DNA of 64,000 nucleotides from Moorella glycerini (GTDB lineage Bacteria > Bacillota > DSM-521 > Neomoorellales > Neomoorellaceae): NCBI RefSeq assembly GCF_009735625.1, contig NZ_CP046244.1:1116001-1180000 (forward strand), read 5' to 3'. This document shows, in pieces, positions 41,467-50,309 of the stretch (the stretch's first letter is position 1; each line of letters starts with the position of its first letter). Position numbers and translations under genes: made by a program. The notes beneath the pieces were generated by a model. The model saw nothing but the letters and a program-made list of their open reading frames with translations, did not search any database and was not told where the DNA came from.

Positions 41467-42777
41467 TTACTTCTGCAAAAGGCGCTGTAAAGGCGGTACC
41501 ACCTGTTTTTTGCGGGACATGACCCCGGGCAAAAAGACACTGCTCACCCCCGGAGCAACATTAAAGGCCCGCTCTACGGCCCGCGCCTGGGGACCGGTGT
41601 AAAGCAACTCCGTGCCGTTCCGCATCAAATCGGTGACCATCAGCACAATGAGATCATAATTCTTTTCTACCTGGAGCTTTTCCAGTTCAGCCAGGAGCTC
41701 TTCCCGCCCCACCGGCAGGGTGCCGGGATCGATAATCTCAATCTGGCCAATGCCGACCATGGTACCGCCAAAGTTGAAGTTTTTAAAGTCTTCCAGGATA
41801 ATCTCCCGTCCCGAGCGGCCGGCCAGGGAAGAACCGGCCCGGAACATTTCCCGGCCAAAATCATTAACGTCTATGCCTGCTATCCCGGCCAGCCACTCCG
41901 CCTGCTCTTTATCGGTTAAGGTGCTTGTTGGTGATTTAAAAAGCAGGGTGTCGGAAAGGATGGCCGCGCATAAGATGCCGGCAACAGCCTTTTCGGGCTT
42001 AAGGCCCTGTTCCCGGTACATCTTGCTGACAATGGTGGCCGTACTCCCTACCGGTTCATTGCGGACCATAACGGGTTCTGCCGTTTCGATGTCGGCCAGG
42101 CGGTGGTGATCAATAACCTCCTGGATCTTCGCTTCTTCAATGCCGGGCACGGCCTGGCTCTTTTCATTATGGTCCACCAGGATGACCCTTTTGCCCCGCA
42201 TGGCCAGCAGGTGATAGCGGGCAATTAAACCCACCAGGCAGTGGTCGTCGTCAACCACCGGGTAATTGCGGTAACGCGTGTCCAGCATGGTCTGGCGGAC
42301 TTCCGTGATGAGATCGTCCTGGTGAAAAACCACCAGGTTATCCCTGTGCATTACTTTTTGAACGGGCTCGTCCATGGGTACGTTGCCGGTATCCCAGGCT
42401 TCCAGGAGTAACCGCGCCAGGTCTCCCACTGTAAAGAGGCCCAGGAGGCGCCGCTCATTATTGACGACGGCCAGGGTTTTAACGCCGTGCTGGCGCATAA
42501 AAATCCCGGCCTGGCGCACCGTCGCTTCCGGGTGGATGAAGAGGAGCCCGCCGTCCAGGACATCCTTTACCCGGGTGCGGACATCGTCAACTAAGGGCGG
42601 GACAGTTACAGCGAAATAAGAAAGGACAAACTCCGTTTCCCTGTTGAGCTTCCCACACCTTGCGGCCTGGAAGCCCCCCTGGTGCAATTCGTTCTTCAAA
42701 CCGGCATAACCAATGGCCGCAGCAATAGAATCCGTATCCGGTCGCTGGTGCCCGATTACCAGGATCTCTTTCCCCAT
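41467..42777 (-). CDS. Family II inorganic pyrophosphatase with CBS domains
   Basis: A 436-residue Mn/Co-dependent enzyme. The DHH domain (VIGHQRPDTDSIAAAI near residue 6, VDHNE and VIDHH later) is split by a regulatory insert with two CBS domains (about 70-120 and 135-190), followed by the DHHA2 domain (FKSPTSTLTDKEQA). There is no DRTGG domain in the insert. In this class AMP and ADP bind CBS to inhibit and ATP can activate; the M. thermoacetica enzyme is the known model. The ATG at 42777 follows GAGGGGGAG; an upstream extension to 42945 was rejected. Confidence 0.95.
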   Translation of the reverse strand: MGKEILVIGHQRPDTDSIAAAIGYAGLKNELHQGGFQAARCGKLNRETEFVLSYFAVTVPPLVDDVRTRVKDVLDGGLLFIHPEATVRQAGIFMRQHGVKTLAVVNNERRLLGLFTVGDLARLLLEAWDTGNVPMDEPVQKVMHRDNLVVFHQDDLITEVRQTMLDTRYRNYPVVDDDHCLVGLIARYHLLAMRGKRVILVDHNEKSQAVPGIEEAKIQEVIDHHRLADIETAEPVMVRNEPVGSTATIVSKMYREQGLKPEKAVAGILCAAILSDTLLFKSPTSTLTDKEQAEWLAGIAGIDVNDFGREMFRAGSSLAGRSGREIILEDFKNFNFGGTMVGIGQIEIIDPGTLPVGREELLAELEKLQVEKNYDLIVLMVTDLMRNGTELLYTGPQARAVERAFNVAPGVSSVFLPGVMSRKKQVVPPLQRLLQK

Positions 42778-42922
42778 GGTCTTAATCTCCCCCTCAAAAG
42801 ACCTTCTTACTGCTTCGTTCCCAGGGCAGGGTACCCTCACGAATAGCCCGGCCTTATATTTAGCCTCTATAAATTCTATGGTAAGGAGCAATAAAAGACA
42901 AGGGCTCAGGAAGGAGGGTTGC

Positions 42923-43405
42923 TTAACGGTGGTAGGTTTCTCCACGCTGGATTTTATAGGCCCGGTAGAGCTGTTCGAGGAGGATTAAGCGCATGAGCTG
43001 GTGGGGAAAGGTAAAGCGGGAAAAGGAGAGGCGCAAGTCAGCAAACTCCAGGAGGTCTCTAGCCAGGCCCAGGGTACCGCCAATGACAAAGGCCAGGTCA
43101 TTGCGCCCGGCCAGGGCTAGATCAGCCAGCCGCGTGGCCAGCTCTTCCGAAGATAGCATCACGCCCTCCCGGTCCAGGGCGATGGTATAAGCGCCAGGCC
43201 GCAAGAGACGCTTCAGCCCTGCTCCTTCAGCGGCCAGGACCTGCTCGACCCGGGCCGGGGACAAATGATCCGGGACCTTTTCTTCCGGCCCCTCCAGGAT
43301 ACGCACCCGGGCATAGGGCTGCAGGCGCTTTAAGTATTCATTTATCCCGGTACTTAAATATTGCTCCCGGACACGGCCAACGACTATAATGTCAATGTGC
43401 TGCAT
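42923..43405 (-). CDS. rlmH: 23S rRNA pseudouridine-1915 N3-methyltransferase
   Basis: A 160-residue SPOUT enzyme acting on helix 69 of 23S rRNA in the 70S ribosome. DIIVVGRVRE, LDREGVMLSSEELA, FVIGGTLGLA and the C-terminal HQLMRLILLEQLYRAYKI are the family blocks. It follows htrA by 6 bases, so the two are co-transcribed. Confidence 0.97.
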   Translation of the reverse strand: MQHIDIIVVGRVREQYLSTGINEYLKRLQPYARVRILEGPEEKVPDHLSPARVEQVLAAEGAGLKRLLRPGAYTIALDREGVMLSSEELATRLADLALAGRNDLAFVIGGTLGLARDLLEFADLRLSFSRFTFPHQLMRLILLEQLYRAYKIQRGETYHR

Positions 43406-43411
43406 GCTTCC

Positions 43412-44551
43412 TTATTTCGACGGCATTTCACCCAGGGTTACCGTAAAATTAAGTTGCTTTTTGCTTGCCAGGCGGACAACAGTTAAAGTTACTTTATCCC
43501 CCGGCGATTTTTTATTAATCAAGCGCTGGATGTCGGCGTAACTCGCCACCTTATTGTTGTCTACGGCGATAATGACATCGCCCACCTGCAATCTGGCCTT
43601 AGCCGCCGGGCCATCATTAAAGATGCCGCCGATATAAACCCCCTCCGGTATATTATACCACCGGGCCATTTCCGGGGTAATCTCCCTGAGGTTATAAATC
43701 CCCAGGAAAGGATGGGTAACATAACCCCGGGTCAGAATCTGGTCGATAATAGGCCGGACGTCGTTGATGGGTATGGCAAAACCCATGCCCTCCACCCCGC
43801 TCGCGGCTATTTTAACGCTGTTGATGCCGATAACTTCCCCCCTTAAATTTACCAGGGCACCGCCGCTGTTGCCGGGGTTAATGGGAGCGTCGGTCTGGAG
43901 AGTCCGGAGGGTAATCTCTACACCCCGGGGCCCGGGCACGGTCACTTCCCGGTTCAGGGCACTGATGACCCCCACCGTTACCGAACGGGCAAACTCCCGG
44001 CCCAGGGGGTTACCAATGGCCACTACCGTCTCCCCTACCTGCACGGTGCCCGAATCCCCCAGGCGGGCCTGGGGCAAATTGGTTCCCTTGATCTGCAGAA
44101 CTGCCAGGTCGCTGCGCTCGTCGGCTCCCACCAATGTGGCCGGGTAAACCTGGTCGTGGTCGAGGCTGACGGTGACCCGCTCGGCGCCGGCAATGACGTG
44201 GTTATTGGTAACAATATAGCCGTTGGTACCGTCAAAAATAACGCCGGAACCCTGTTTTACCCCGGCATCACCGGTAAAACTATGGCCCGTCAAGGCCGCC
44301 ACCCCGACGACGGTCGGGCCCACCTGCCTGGCAATGGCAACTACCGGTGAATCGGCTGTAAATTGGACCGGTTGTCCTGCCGGTGGGGTTAACCGGGCCG
44401 GAGGTCCAGGGGCCGGTGCCAGGGGCCGCTGCACCAGGCGCGGGGCCAGAACAATGGCCATCCCGGCACCAAGGGCCGCACTGAGAAAAAATAGCAGCAC
44501 TACTGCCAGGACCCGCACGTACTTAAAGCTGCTGGAAGAAAGATAACGCAA
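43412..44551 (-). CDS. htrA: HtrA/DegP-like serine protease with one PDZ domain
   Basis: A 379-residue membrane-anchored quality-control protease. A membrane helix (about 12-34) is followed by a Pro-rich linker, a trypsin-like domain with H (VTNNHVIAGA), D (RSDLAVLQI) and S (NPGNSGGALV), and a C-terminal PDZ domain (DGPAAKARLQVGDVIIAVD). The start is TTG at 44551 with GAGGAGGG upstream. In Bacillus an htrA gene (yyxA) also precedes rlmH. Confidence 0.95.
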   Translation of the reverse strand: MRYLSSSSFKYVRVLAVVLLFFLSAALGAGMAIVLAPRLVQRPLAPAPGPPARLTPPAGQPVQFTADSPVVAIARQVGPTVVGVAALTGHSFTGDAGVKQGSGVIFDGTNGYIVTNNHVIAGAERVTVSLDHDQVYPATLVGADERSDLAVLQIKGTNLPQARLGDSGTVQVGETVVAIGNPLGREFARSVTVGVISALNREVTVPGPRGVEITLRTLQTDAPINPGNSGGALVNLRGEVIGINSVKIAASGVEGMGFAIPINDVRPIIDQILTRGYVTHPFLGIYNLREITPEMARWYNIPEGVYIGGIFNDGPAAKARLQVGDVIIAVDNNKVASYADIQRLINKKSPGDKVTLTVVRLASKKQLNFTVTLGEMPSK

Positions 44552-44614
44552 AAATATGCCCTCCTCTTTCAGTTCTAATATTGCCTGCTCTCCCCTTCTT
44601 TATAATGTAAAAGG

Positions 44615-44648
44615 TAAAAAAAAGCCCCCGGAAGCCATTCCAGGAGCT
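44615..44648 (-). terminator. Rho-independent terminator after the small ORF at 44703-44768
   Basis: An 11-pair stem (44623-44633/44638-44648, with G-T pairs) and a 4-base loop, then eight T residues on the minus strand. It lies upstream of htrA, so it ends the transcript of the small ORF. Confidence 0.88.
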
Positions 44649-44702
44649 AAGGAAAAAAGCTATAAGGGAGGATGGTTGGGCAGTTTAACGTCATGCCCGG
44701 GA

Positions 44703-44768
44703 CTACCCACTGTGACCGCCGGAGCAGTGGGCCACCGGGCGCAAGAAGTACCTCTTGAGCCTGAACAT
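44703..44768 (-). CDS. Putative 21-residue microprotein
   Basis: ATG, then a very basic N-terminus (MFRLKRYFLRP), then AHCSGGHSG and TAG. A strong ribosome site (TGGAGGTG) lies 9 bases before the ATG. The unit is isolated: a 9-3-9 palindrome lies upstream and a strong terminator 55 bases downstream. One Cys and two His near the C-terminus could bind a metal. It might be a leader peptide, a toxin-like peptide, a precursor peptide or a metal-responsive microprotein. No family is recognised. It lies between the peptidase MA gene and htrA. Confidence 0.45.
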   Translation of the reverse strand: MFRLKRYFLRPVAHCSGGHSG

Positions 44769-44791
44769 GTAATCACACCTCCATTTTGGGC

Positions 44792-44812
44792 AAATACCCT
44801 TATAGGGTATTT
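44792..44812. promoter_or_regulatory. Perfect 9-3-9 palindrome upstream of the microprotein
   Basis: AAATACCCT TAT AGGGTATTT. It lies 24-44 bases before the small ORF start, and a weak -10-like TTATAT is at 44824-44829. The ATACCC/GGGTAT half-sites recall operators of the CsoR/FrmR (DUF156) family, which sense copper, sulfur species or aldehydes. This is a guess from pattern. It could also fold as an RNA hairpin in the 5' UTR. Confidence 0.55.
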
Positions 44813-44860
44813 CCATGGTTTTAATATAACCCGGAGATGTGATATTTTTGTGAAGGAAAG

Positions 44861-45733
44861 TTAAAGGCTTTGTGAAAACTTGCTTACGGGAATTTCCCCG
44901 GTAAAGGCACCCTCAAAGCCAGCAGTACTGGTACCCAGGACTTCCTGGAATGCCCGGTCCAGGGTGGCCCCCTGGCCGAGGCGTTCCAAGACCCGGCGCA
45001 GGTCCGGCAAGCCCCAGCGTTTTATCAGGTAGTCAACCATTAAAAACGACTGGCGGTAAGCCAGGGCCTGGTCAGGGAGGCTATCAAAACCGTAATCCAT
45101 AGCCTTTAAGGGATACCAGCCGGTAGCGCCCGGCGAACCCGCCATGGTAAAGCCAGTAAGTTCCTTTTCTACATACTGGGCAATACCTTCCGTCAGCCAG
45201 CGCGGGTAATTACCCCGGGCCTTTTCGTCCACCAAAAGGTGGGTCAATTCATGGGCCACGGGGCCCGAGGCGGCAAAAATGCCGGCAATCTCTTCCGGGT
45301 CCTGACTGGCCACCCAGTCATAGGGCGAAAGTACGCGGATAACCCCGCCCCAGTAAACCCCCATGGCACTTTCGCTGGCCGCCCAGCCAAACTGGCGCGC
45401 GAGACTCTCCCGGTCCGGGTAAAGGATAATTAAAGTTTTACCCTGAGGTTCGTATTGTAACATGGCACCAGCCGGCCCGTAAGCCTCCTCGGCAGTTGCC
45501 AGGACCAGGGGGGCTATGGCTGCATCCTCCGGCCGGTAGCGGAGGCGGAAATGGGTGCTATCTATCTCCAGCCAGTTGCGGGTCTGCCAGGCGGTATGCC
45601 CCGTCACTACCTGGCGGACCAGGCTGTAGCTCAGGGTACGCGGTAATGCCGTAGTACGGGCCAGGATAACTCCCGCAACTACCAGCATAGCCAGGCAGAT
45701 GGCAATGATTGCCTGCCACCAGTGTTGAAACAT
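44861..45733 (-). CDS. Membrane-anchored peptidase MA-like zinc protease
   Basis: A 290-residue protein with an N-terminal membrane helix (about 8-26), probably facing outward. The HEXXH zinc motif is HELTH (VAHELTHLLVDEK), and the third ligand glutamate is in LTEGIAQYVEKE about 20 residues on, the gluzincin spacing. The C-terminal helix-rich part matches peptidase MA proteins. Substrate unknown. It is a single gene followed by the palindrome region. Confidence 0.85.
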   Translation of the reverse strand: MFQHWWQAIIAICLAMLVVAGVILARTTALPRTLSYSLVRQVVTGHTAWQTRNWLEIDSTHFRLRYRPEDAAIAPLVLATAEEAYGPAGAMLQYEPQGKTLIILYPDRESLARQFGWAASESAMGVYWGGVIRVLSPYDWVASQDPEEIAGIFAASGPVAHELTHLLVDEKARGNYPRWLTEGIAQYVEKELTGFTMAGSPGATGWYPLKAMDYGFDSLPDQALAYRQSFLMVDYLIKRWGLPDLRRVLERLGQGATLDRAFQEVLGTSTAGFEGAFTGEIPVSKFSQSL

Positions 45734-45808
45734 GTTTCTCCCCTCCCCCAGGGGCTCCTCCGTCTGGATTATACTATATTCCTGGTGGCAGCTTCACTGG
45801 TAATGAGT

Positions 45809-45842
45809 GTAAAAAATCCGGAGCCAGCTTAGCCCCGGATTT
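45809..45842 (-). terminator. Rho-independent terminator after copZ
   Basis: Stem AAATCCGG/CCGGATTT with a short inner extension, then TTTTTTAC on the minus strand. Confidence 0.8.
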
Positions 45843-45899
45843 AAAAGTAGTTCGCTTTTTGGTGTCTACTGGAAATTGCCGGGCCGGTCTGGTGAAAGT

Positions 45900-46106
45900 T
45901 TACTTTACTTCATAACCAGCCTCAGTTACAGCCTTTTTCATAGCTTCCAGGTTTACCTTAGCAGGATCATAAGTAACATGGGCCGTTTTAGCCGCCAGGT
46001 CGACTGCTACTACCGTGATACCTTCCAGGCCCCTCAGGGCCTTTTCCACGCTCATTTTGCAGTGATTACAGGTCATCCCTTCGACCTGCAGGGTAGCTTC
46101 AGCCAT
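45900..46106 (-). CDS. copZ: CopZ-like heavy-metal (HMA) chaperone
   Basis: A 68-residue ferredoxin-fold protein with the metal motif GMTCNHC (C13, C16), as in copper chaperones. It would pass Cu(I) to a P-type ATPase, but none is in the window. It starts behind AAAGGAGGGGTG, 17 bases after the trxB stop, so it is probably co-transcribed with trxB. A mercury or general metal role is possible. Confidence 0.9.
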   Translation of the reverse strand: MAEATLQVEGMTCNHCKMSVEKALRGLEGITVVAVDLAAKTAHVTYDPAKVNLEAMKKAVTEAGYEVK

Positions 46107-46123
46107 TGTTTCACCCCTCCTTT

Positions 46124-47038
46124 CTACAGGCCGGCCAGGTAGCGCTCGGCCGCCATGGCCGCCACTGCCCCGTCACCTACAGCCGTACTCACCTGGCGGA
46201 AATCCTTGGCTCGGACGTCGCCGGCGGCAAAAACACCGGGGATGGACGTGGCCAGGTTTTCGCGGGTAATAATATACCCCTGGGAATCCAGGGTCAGGGC
46301 CCCCTTCAGGAAACCGGTGTTGGGCTCCAGGCCGATAAAAATAAAGACCCCGTCGAAGGCTTCTTCCCTGGTGACACCGCTTTTTACATCTTTTAACTCC
46401 AGGCTGCTGATCTTTTCCCGGCCCATAATCCCTGTTACAACTGTATTCCAGTGGAAGGAAATCTTGGGGTTATCCCGGGCCCGTTCCTGGAGTACTTTCG
46501 TTGCCCTTAAGGCGTCACGGCGGTGGATAATGGTCACCTGGCTGGCAAAACGGGTCAGAAAGAGAGCTTCTTCCACTGCCGAGTCACCCCCGCCGACTAC
46601 AGCGACCTTTTTGTCCCGGAAGAAAGCGCCGTCGCAGGTGGCGCAGTAGGAAACGCCCCGGCCGCGAAACTCCTCTTCCCCCGGTACTCCCAGGGGCCGC
46701 GGGTGAGCACCGCTGGCGATGATTACTGCCCTCGCCGTAAACTCGCCGCTCCCGGTGAAGACTTTTTTAATTTCCCCGTTAAGCTCCACTCTCTGGACTG
46801 TGGTCATCTCTATCCTGGCACCGAAACGCTGGGCCTGTTCGGCAAACTTCATGGCGAGTTCCATACCGTTAATGCCTTCGGGGAAGCCAGGATAATTTTC
46901 AATCCTGTCCGTCTGCCCGGCCTGACCACCAGGAGCACCCATCTCCAGCACCACGGTATCCAACCCGCCCCGGGCGCCGTAAAGAGCCGCCGTCAGCCCG
47001 GCCGGACCCCCACCGATAATTAGCAAATCATGGGGCAC
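46124..47038 (-). CDS. trxB: Thioredoxin reductase
   Basis: A 304-residue FAD enzyme passing electrons from NADPH (or ferredoxin in some anaerobes) to thioredoxin. FAD site IIGGGPAGLTAALYGARGG, redox pair in YCATCDGAFF, NAD(P) site VVGGGDSAVEEALFL, and the C-terminal GVFAAGDVR are all present. The start is GTG at 47038 with AAAGGAGG. No thioredoxin gene is nearby. Confidence 0.95.
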   Translation of the reverse strand: MPHDLLIIGGGPAGLTAALYGARGGLDTVVLEMGAPGGQAGQTDRIENYPGFPEGINGMELAMKFAEQAQRFGARIEMTTVQRVELNGEIKKVFTGSGEFTARAVIIASGAHPRPLGVPGEEEFRGRGVSYCATCDGAFFRDKKVAVVGGGDSAVEEALFLTRFASQVTIIHRRDALRATKVLQERARDNPKISFHWNTVVTGIMGREKISSLELKDVKSGVTREEAFDGVFIFIGLEPNTGFLKGALTLDSQGYIITRENLATSIPGVFAAGDVRAKDFRQVSTAVGDGAVAAMAAERYLAGL

Positions 47039-47080
47039 CTTGCTCTACCTCCTTTGCAAAGTAACATATCGCCGCAAGTC

Positions 47081-47164
47081 TTAGTAATGGCTTACGGATC
47101 GCCCGTACTTAGGCAGGGCTCCCGGGATTATGGCTATATTATGCACCCGCTTAAAGTCCATCAT
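47081..47164 (-). CDS. Possible 27-residue leader ORF before trxB
   Basis: An ORF from ATG 47164 (or ATG 47161), with GAAGGGAGG upstream and TAA at 47081. It begins 29 bases from the -10 of a strong promoter and ends 43 bases before trxB. The peptide (MMDFKRVHNIA...) matches nothing I know. It may be a leader peptide or chance. Confidence 0.3.
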   Translation of the reverse strand: MMDFKRVHNIAIIPGALPKYGRSVSHY

Positions 47165-47192
47165 GCCTCCCTTCTATGTTTAAACTATAGTT

Positions 47193-47221
47193 ATTATACG
47201 CTCCCACTTTAGTCCAGGCAA
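47193..47221 (-). promoter_or_regulatory. Promoter of the trxB-copZ unit
   Basis: TTGCCT, a 17-base spacer and a perfect TATAAT on the minus strand, about 155 bases before trxB. Confidence 0.7.
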
Positions 47222-47231
47222 GATCAGGCAA

Positions 47232-47262
47232 GAAAAAATCCCTGCGGCCTGTCCACAGGGAT
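47232..47262 (-). terminator. Rho-independent terminator after the G5/M23 gene
   Basis: Stem ATCCCTG/CAGGGAT (47238-47244, 47256-47262), then TTTTTTC on the minus strand. Confidence 0.8.
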
Positions 47263-47274
47263 GGCAATAAAAAT

Positions 47275-48702
47275 CTAGTTTAAAAATCCGTACGGGTTAC
47301 GGAAACTGCCATTGACCAGGACTTCAAAGTGGAGGTGGGACCCGGTGGTACGGCCGCTAACACCTACATAGCCGATAACCTGCCCCCGGCTCACCTGCTG
47401 GCCCACACGGACGTTAAAGCCCGATAGATGGGCATACCGGGTGACCAGGCCGCCGCCGTGGTCAATGGCAATCATCCGGCCGTAGCCGCCGTCGTAACCG
47501 GCAAAGGTTACCGTCCCGGCCTCGGCGGCCCCTACCGGCTGCCCGACGTAACCATCAATATCCATGCCAGAGTGGAACTCCCGGCCGCGATAACCATAGG
47601 GGGAAGTAATAGAGCCGCGGATGGGCCAGGCCAGGCGGCCGGAACCGCCGCGGGAAGCCAGGACTACCCGCGTACCCCGTTCCACTATTTTGGTGACAGG
47701 TTCTTTCAGTACCTGCTCCTGGATAACTTTTTTCTCAACCTGGACGCCATTTTTGGTCACTACCTGGTAGGTAACCAGGCGTTGGCCCTCTGACCCCGCC
47801 TGTTTTACCCTTTCCTGGCCTCGTAAGAGGTCGGTATTCGTTTCTACTTTCACATCATAGGGAACAGGCTCTTGCACTTCCTGGCTATAGACGACCATTA
47901 CCTGGAGGAGGGGTTTCTCTGTCGTGAGTCGCAACCGCTGGCCAATATCCAGGCGTTCGCCCTTGATTTCCGGGTTGGCTGCTCTAATATCGTCAACCAG
48001 CAACCCGTGTTCCCGGGCGATGGTCCACAGGGAATCGCCTTCTTTAACGATATACTCCTGGCTCGCAGGAGAAGTTCCCTTGAGCCTGGCCAGGGCTGCC
48101 TCCGGGCTTAAAATTTCTTCTGGCCGGGCCGGCCGGTGCTCATAGGCTACCTGCTCCAGGAACCTGACCTCCTGGATCTCCCCGTTCCCCGGCAGCGGCA
48201 GGTAGGCTTGTTTTAATTCGGCCAGTACCGCTTCCGCAATACTATCATCCCGCACGATAAGCTCTGGTTGACCGTTAATGGTTATTACCGTCGCTGCCGC
48301 CACGAAATGTAGCGTGCCTTGCAATATATTTTTCAATTGCTGGCCATCCACGATTTCCCGCGGGTTGACCCGGACTTTTTTATAGTCAACCTGGTCGGTG
48401 ATCTGTAAGCCCTGGTAACTTCCTGCCCCGCGTTCCTTGAGGACATCCTGGATAACCTGGTTGACATCAACCCGGCTGGTAACCACAGCCACCTGCCGGC
48501 CGTTAATTATTACTGCCCAGGCGTTGGGAGCGGTAAACTGGTACCATCCTGCCAGCAGCAGCAATCCCCCGGCCAGGATACCGCTTAGTAAGTAAAACTT
48601 TTTTTTCTTCCTGCCGTCTGTTTCTTTCCACCGTGCCGGCCATTTCTTTAAGAAACGACCTGCTGCGGCCGCCACATCGGGCAACTTACCTGGCGGCGGC
48701 AT
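47275..48702 (-). CDS. LysM-G5-M23 wall peptidase
   Basis: A 475-residue envelope protein. It has a basic N-terminus, a membrane helix (about 38-57), an alpha/beta region with two DUF348-like inputs (WAVIINGRQVAVVTSRVDV), a LysM domain (YIVKEGDSLWTIAREHG), a G5 domain (EPVPYDVKVETNTDLLRGQ) and an M23 domain with HSGMD, YAHLS and HLHFE. The zinc site is complete. It is the third M23 protein in the window. GGAGG lies 6 bases before the ATG. Confidence 0.92.
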   Translation of the reverse strand: MPPPGKLPDVAAAAGRFLKKWPARWKETDGRKKKKFYLLSGILAGGLLLLAGWYQFTAPNAWAVIINGRQVAVVTSRVDVNQVIQDVLKERGAGSYQGLQITDQVDYKKVRVNPREIVDGQQLKNILQGTLHFVAAATVITINGQPELIVRDDSIAEAVLAELKQAYLPLPGNGEIQEVRFLEQVAYEHRPARPEEILSPEAALARLKGTSPASQEYIVKEGDSLWTIAREHGLLVDDIRAANPEIKGERLDIGQRLRLTTEKPLLQVMVVYSQEVQEPVPYDVKVETNTDLLRGQERVKQAGSEGQRLVTYQVVTKNGVQVEKKVIQEQVLKEPVTKIVERGTRVVLASRGGSGRLAWPIRGSITSPYGYRGREFHSGMDIDGYVGQPVGAAEAGTVTFAGYDGGYGRMIAIDHGGGLVTRYAHLSGFNVRVGQQVSRGQVIGYVGVSGRTTGSHLHFEVLVNGSFRNPYGFLN

Positions 48703-48859
48703 GACGTTCCTCCTCTCCCCCTTTTTACGGCAGGATTTACTTTTCCCTGCCTTTTACCATCTATATTCTACTTCTGAAAGCAGGAATCCTCCCCGCTTAG
48801 AAAATTTTTGCCCTTTCTTTAACCCTGGTACAGGGCCTTTGTGATATACCCTGGTAAGA

Positions 48860-50275
48860 TCAGCCTTTAACAACTTCCTTGACCTGGACATAGAGGGCCG
48901 CTTCCAGGCGCATCTGCTGGATGGCGCAAGGTACAGGCGCTGGTTGCCGCAAATCCCCGGTAGCAGCCAGGTTGGCCGCATGGCATCCACCGCTGCAGTA
49001 GAAACGAGCCCAGCAGCGGCTGCAGGCCGGCTGGTTGTAAACGTAGGCCTGGCGAAAATCTTCCCTTAAATCAGGGCGCAAGATCCCTTTCCGGACGTTG
49101 CCCAGGCAGTAATCCCTTCTCCCCACCAGCTGGTGGCAGGGATAAAGGTCACCGCCGGGGGTTACCGCCAGGTAACTGGTGCCCGCACCACAACCGGTAA
49201 GCCTTTTGGTGAGGCAGGGCCCGGCAGCCGCATTAATGTTAAAATGGAAAAAGTTAAAGGGCTTGCCTTTAGCCCTGGCCTCCAGGTAAGCCCGGGCCAG
49301 GTAGCGGTATTCCCGGGCCAGACGCGGCAGGTCCTCCTCCTTAATAGCATATTCAGCCTCCGGTGCGGCTACTACCGGTTCCAGGGACAGGTAACGAAAT
49401 CCTAATTCTACCATATGCAGGATGTCCCTGGTAAAATCGAGGTTCTGGCGGGTATAGGTTCCCCGCACCCAGTAGTCACGGTGCTCCCGGGCGGCGACAA
49501 AATGCTGTTCCCGGGGGACAACTAAATGATAAGTGCCCTGGCCGGAGACGGTCCGCCGGTTAAGGTCATGGACTTCCGGGCGACCGTCAAGGCTCAAAAT
49601 GACACTGATCTGGTTCTCAATGAGGTACTTCTCGATGGCCGGCGTCAAGCCCAGGCCATTGGTGGTCAGGGTAAAGCTGATCTTTTTCCCGGTAGCCACC
49701 GCCCTTTCCCGGCCGTAAGCTACCAGATCCTGAACGACGCCGAGATTGAGCAGCGGCTCCCCGCCAAAGAAGTCGATTTCTACCCGGGGGCGGCTGCCGG
49801 ATTCTTTAAAAAGCAAGTCCAGGGCCTGGTATCCCGTCTCCCGGCTCATTAAGCCCCGCTCGCCGCCAAAGGGGCCACCGCCGGCAAAGCAGTAACGGCA
49901 ACGCATATTGCAGTCATGGGCCACGTGGAGGCAGAGGGCCTGGAGGCTGGGCTCCGGTGGCCGGTAGGCCCGGCCTGCCTCATCGACGGTAAAGAGGGTT
50001 CCCCCGGCCTGTTTGGCCGCCAGTTCCTGGCAGACTTCCCGGACTGTGCCGGCACCCCACTCCCGGGTGGACAAGGGCAAGAGCGCCAGCCAGTCGGCTT
50101 CGGTTAAGGTGCCATGTTCTTCCCCGGCCCGCAGTTCTTCCAGAACAGCCCGGGTGGGAGCGTCGATTATATGGACAGCACCACTATTGACGTCCAGGAG
50201 CAAGCAGAGGTCTTCAAAGTCGAACCAGTGGACATCCCCCTGCCAGTCAACATTTTGGAGATTTAGGGATGGCAA
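48860..50275 (-). CDS. SCIFF radical SAM maturase (ranthipeptide synthase)
   Basis: A 471-residue radical SAM-SPASM enzyme that adds a thioether bridge to the SCIFF peptide encoded upstream. The precursor-binding N-terminal part (DWQGDVHWFDFEDLCLLLD) is followed by the cluster motif CNMRCRYC, the radical SAM barrel, and a SPASM region with many cysteines (LYPCHQ, YCLGNV, CSRCWARFYCSGGC). I take TTG 50275 as the start, 6 bases after GGAGGAGA. The gene pair is conserved across Clostridia; the mature product's role remains unsettled. Confidence 0.93.
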   Translation of the reverse strand: MPSLNLQNVDWQGDVHWFDFEDLCLLLDVNSGAVHIIDAPTRAVLEELRAGEEHGTLTEADWLALLPLSTREWGAGTVREVCQELAAKQAGGTLFTVDEAGRAYRPPEPSLQALCLHVAHDCNMRCRYCFAGGGPFGGERGLMSRETGYQALDLLFKESGSRPRVEIDFFGGEPLLNLGVVQDLVAYGRERAVATGKKISFTLTTNGLGLTPAIEKYLIENQISVILSLDGRPEVHDLNRRTVSGQGTYHLVVPREQHFVAAREHRDYWVRGTYTRQNLDFTRDILHMVELGFRYLSLEPVVAAPEAEYAIKEEDLPRLAREYRYLARAYLEARAKGKPFNFFHFNINAAAGPCLTKRLTGCGAGTSYLAVTPGGDLYPCHQLVGRRDYCLGNVRKGILRPDLREDFRQAYVYNQPACSRCWARFYCSGGCHAANLAATGDLRQPAPVPCAIQQMRLEAALYVQVKEVVKG

Positions 50276-50309
50276 TATCGTTCTCCTCCATAGATAGGAC
50301 ATAAATTTT

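Noticed and set aside
44556..44864. 102-codon plus-strand frame between htrA and the peptidase MA gene
   Set aside because: It crosses a terminator and a palindrome, has no ribosome site, and its strand is empty elsewhere.
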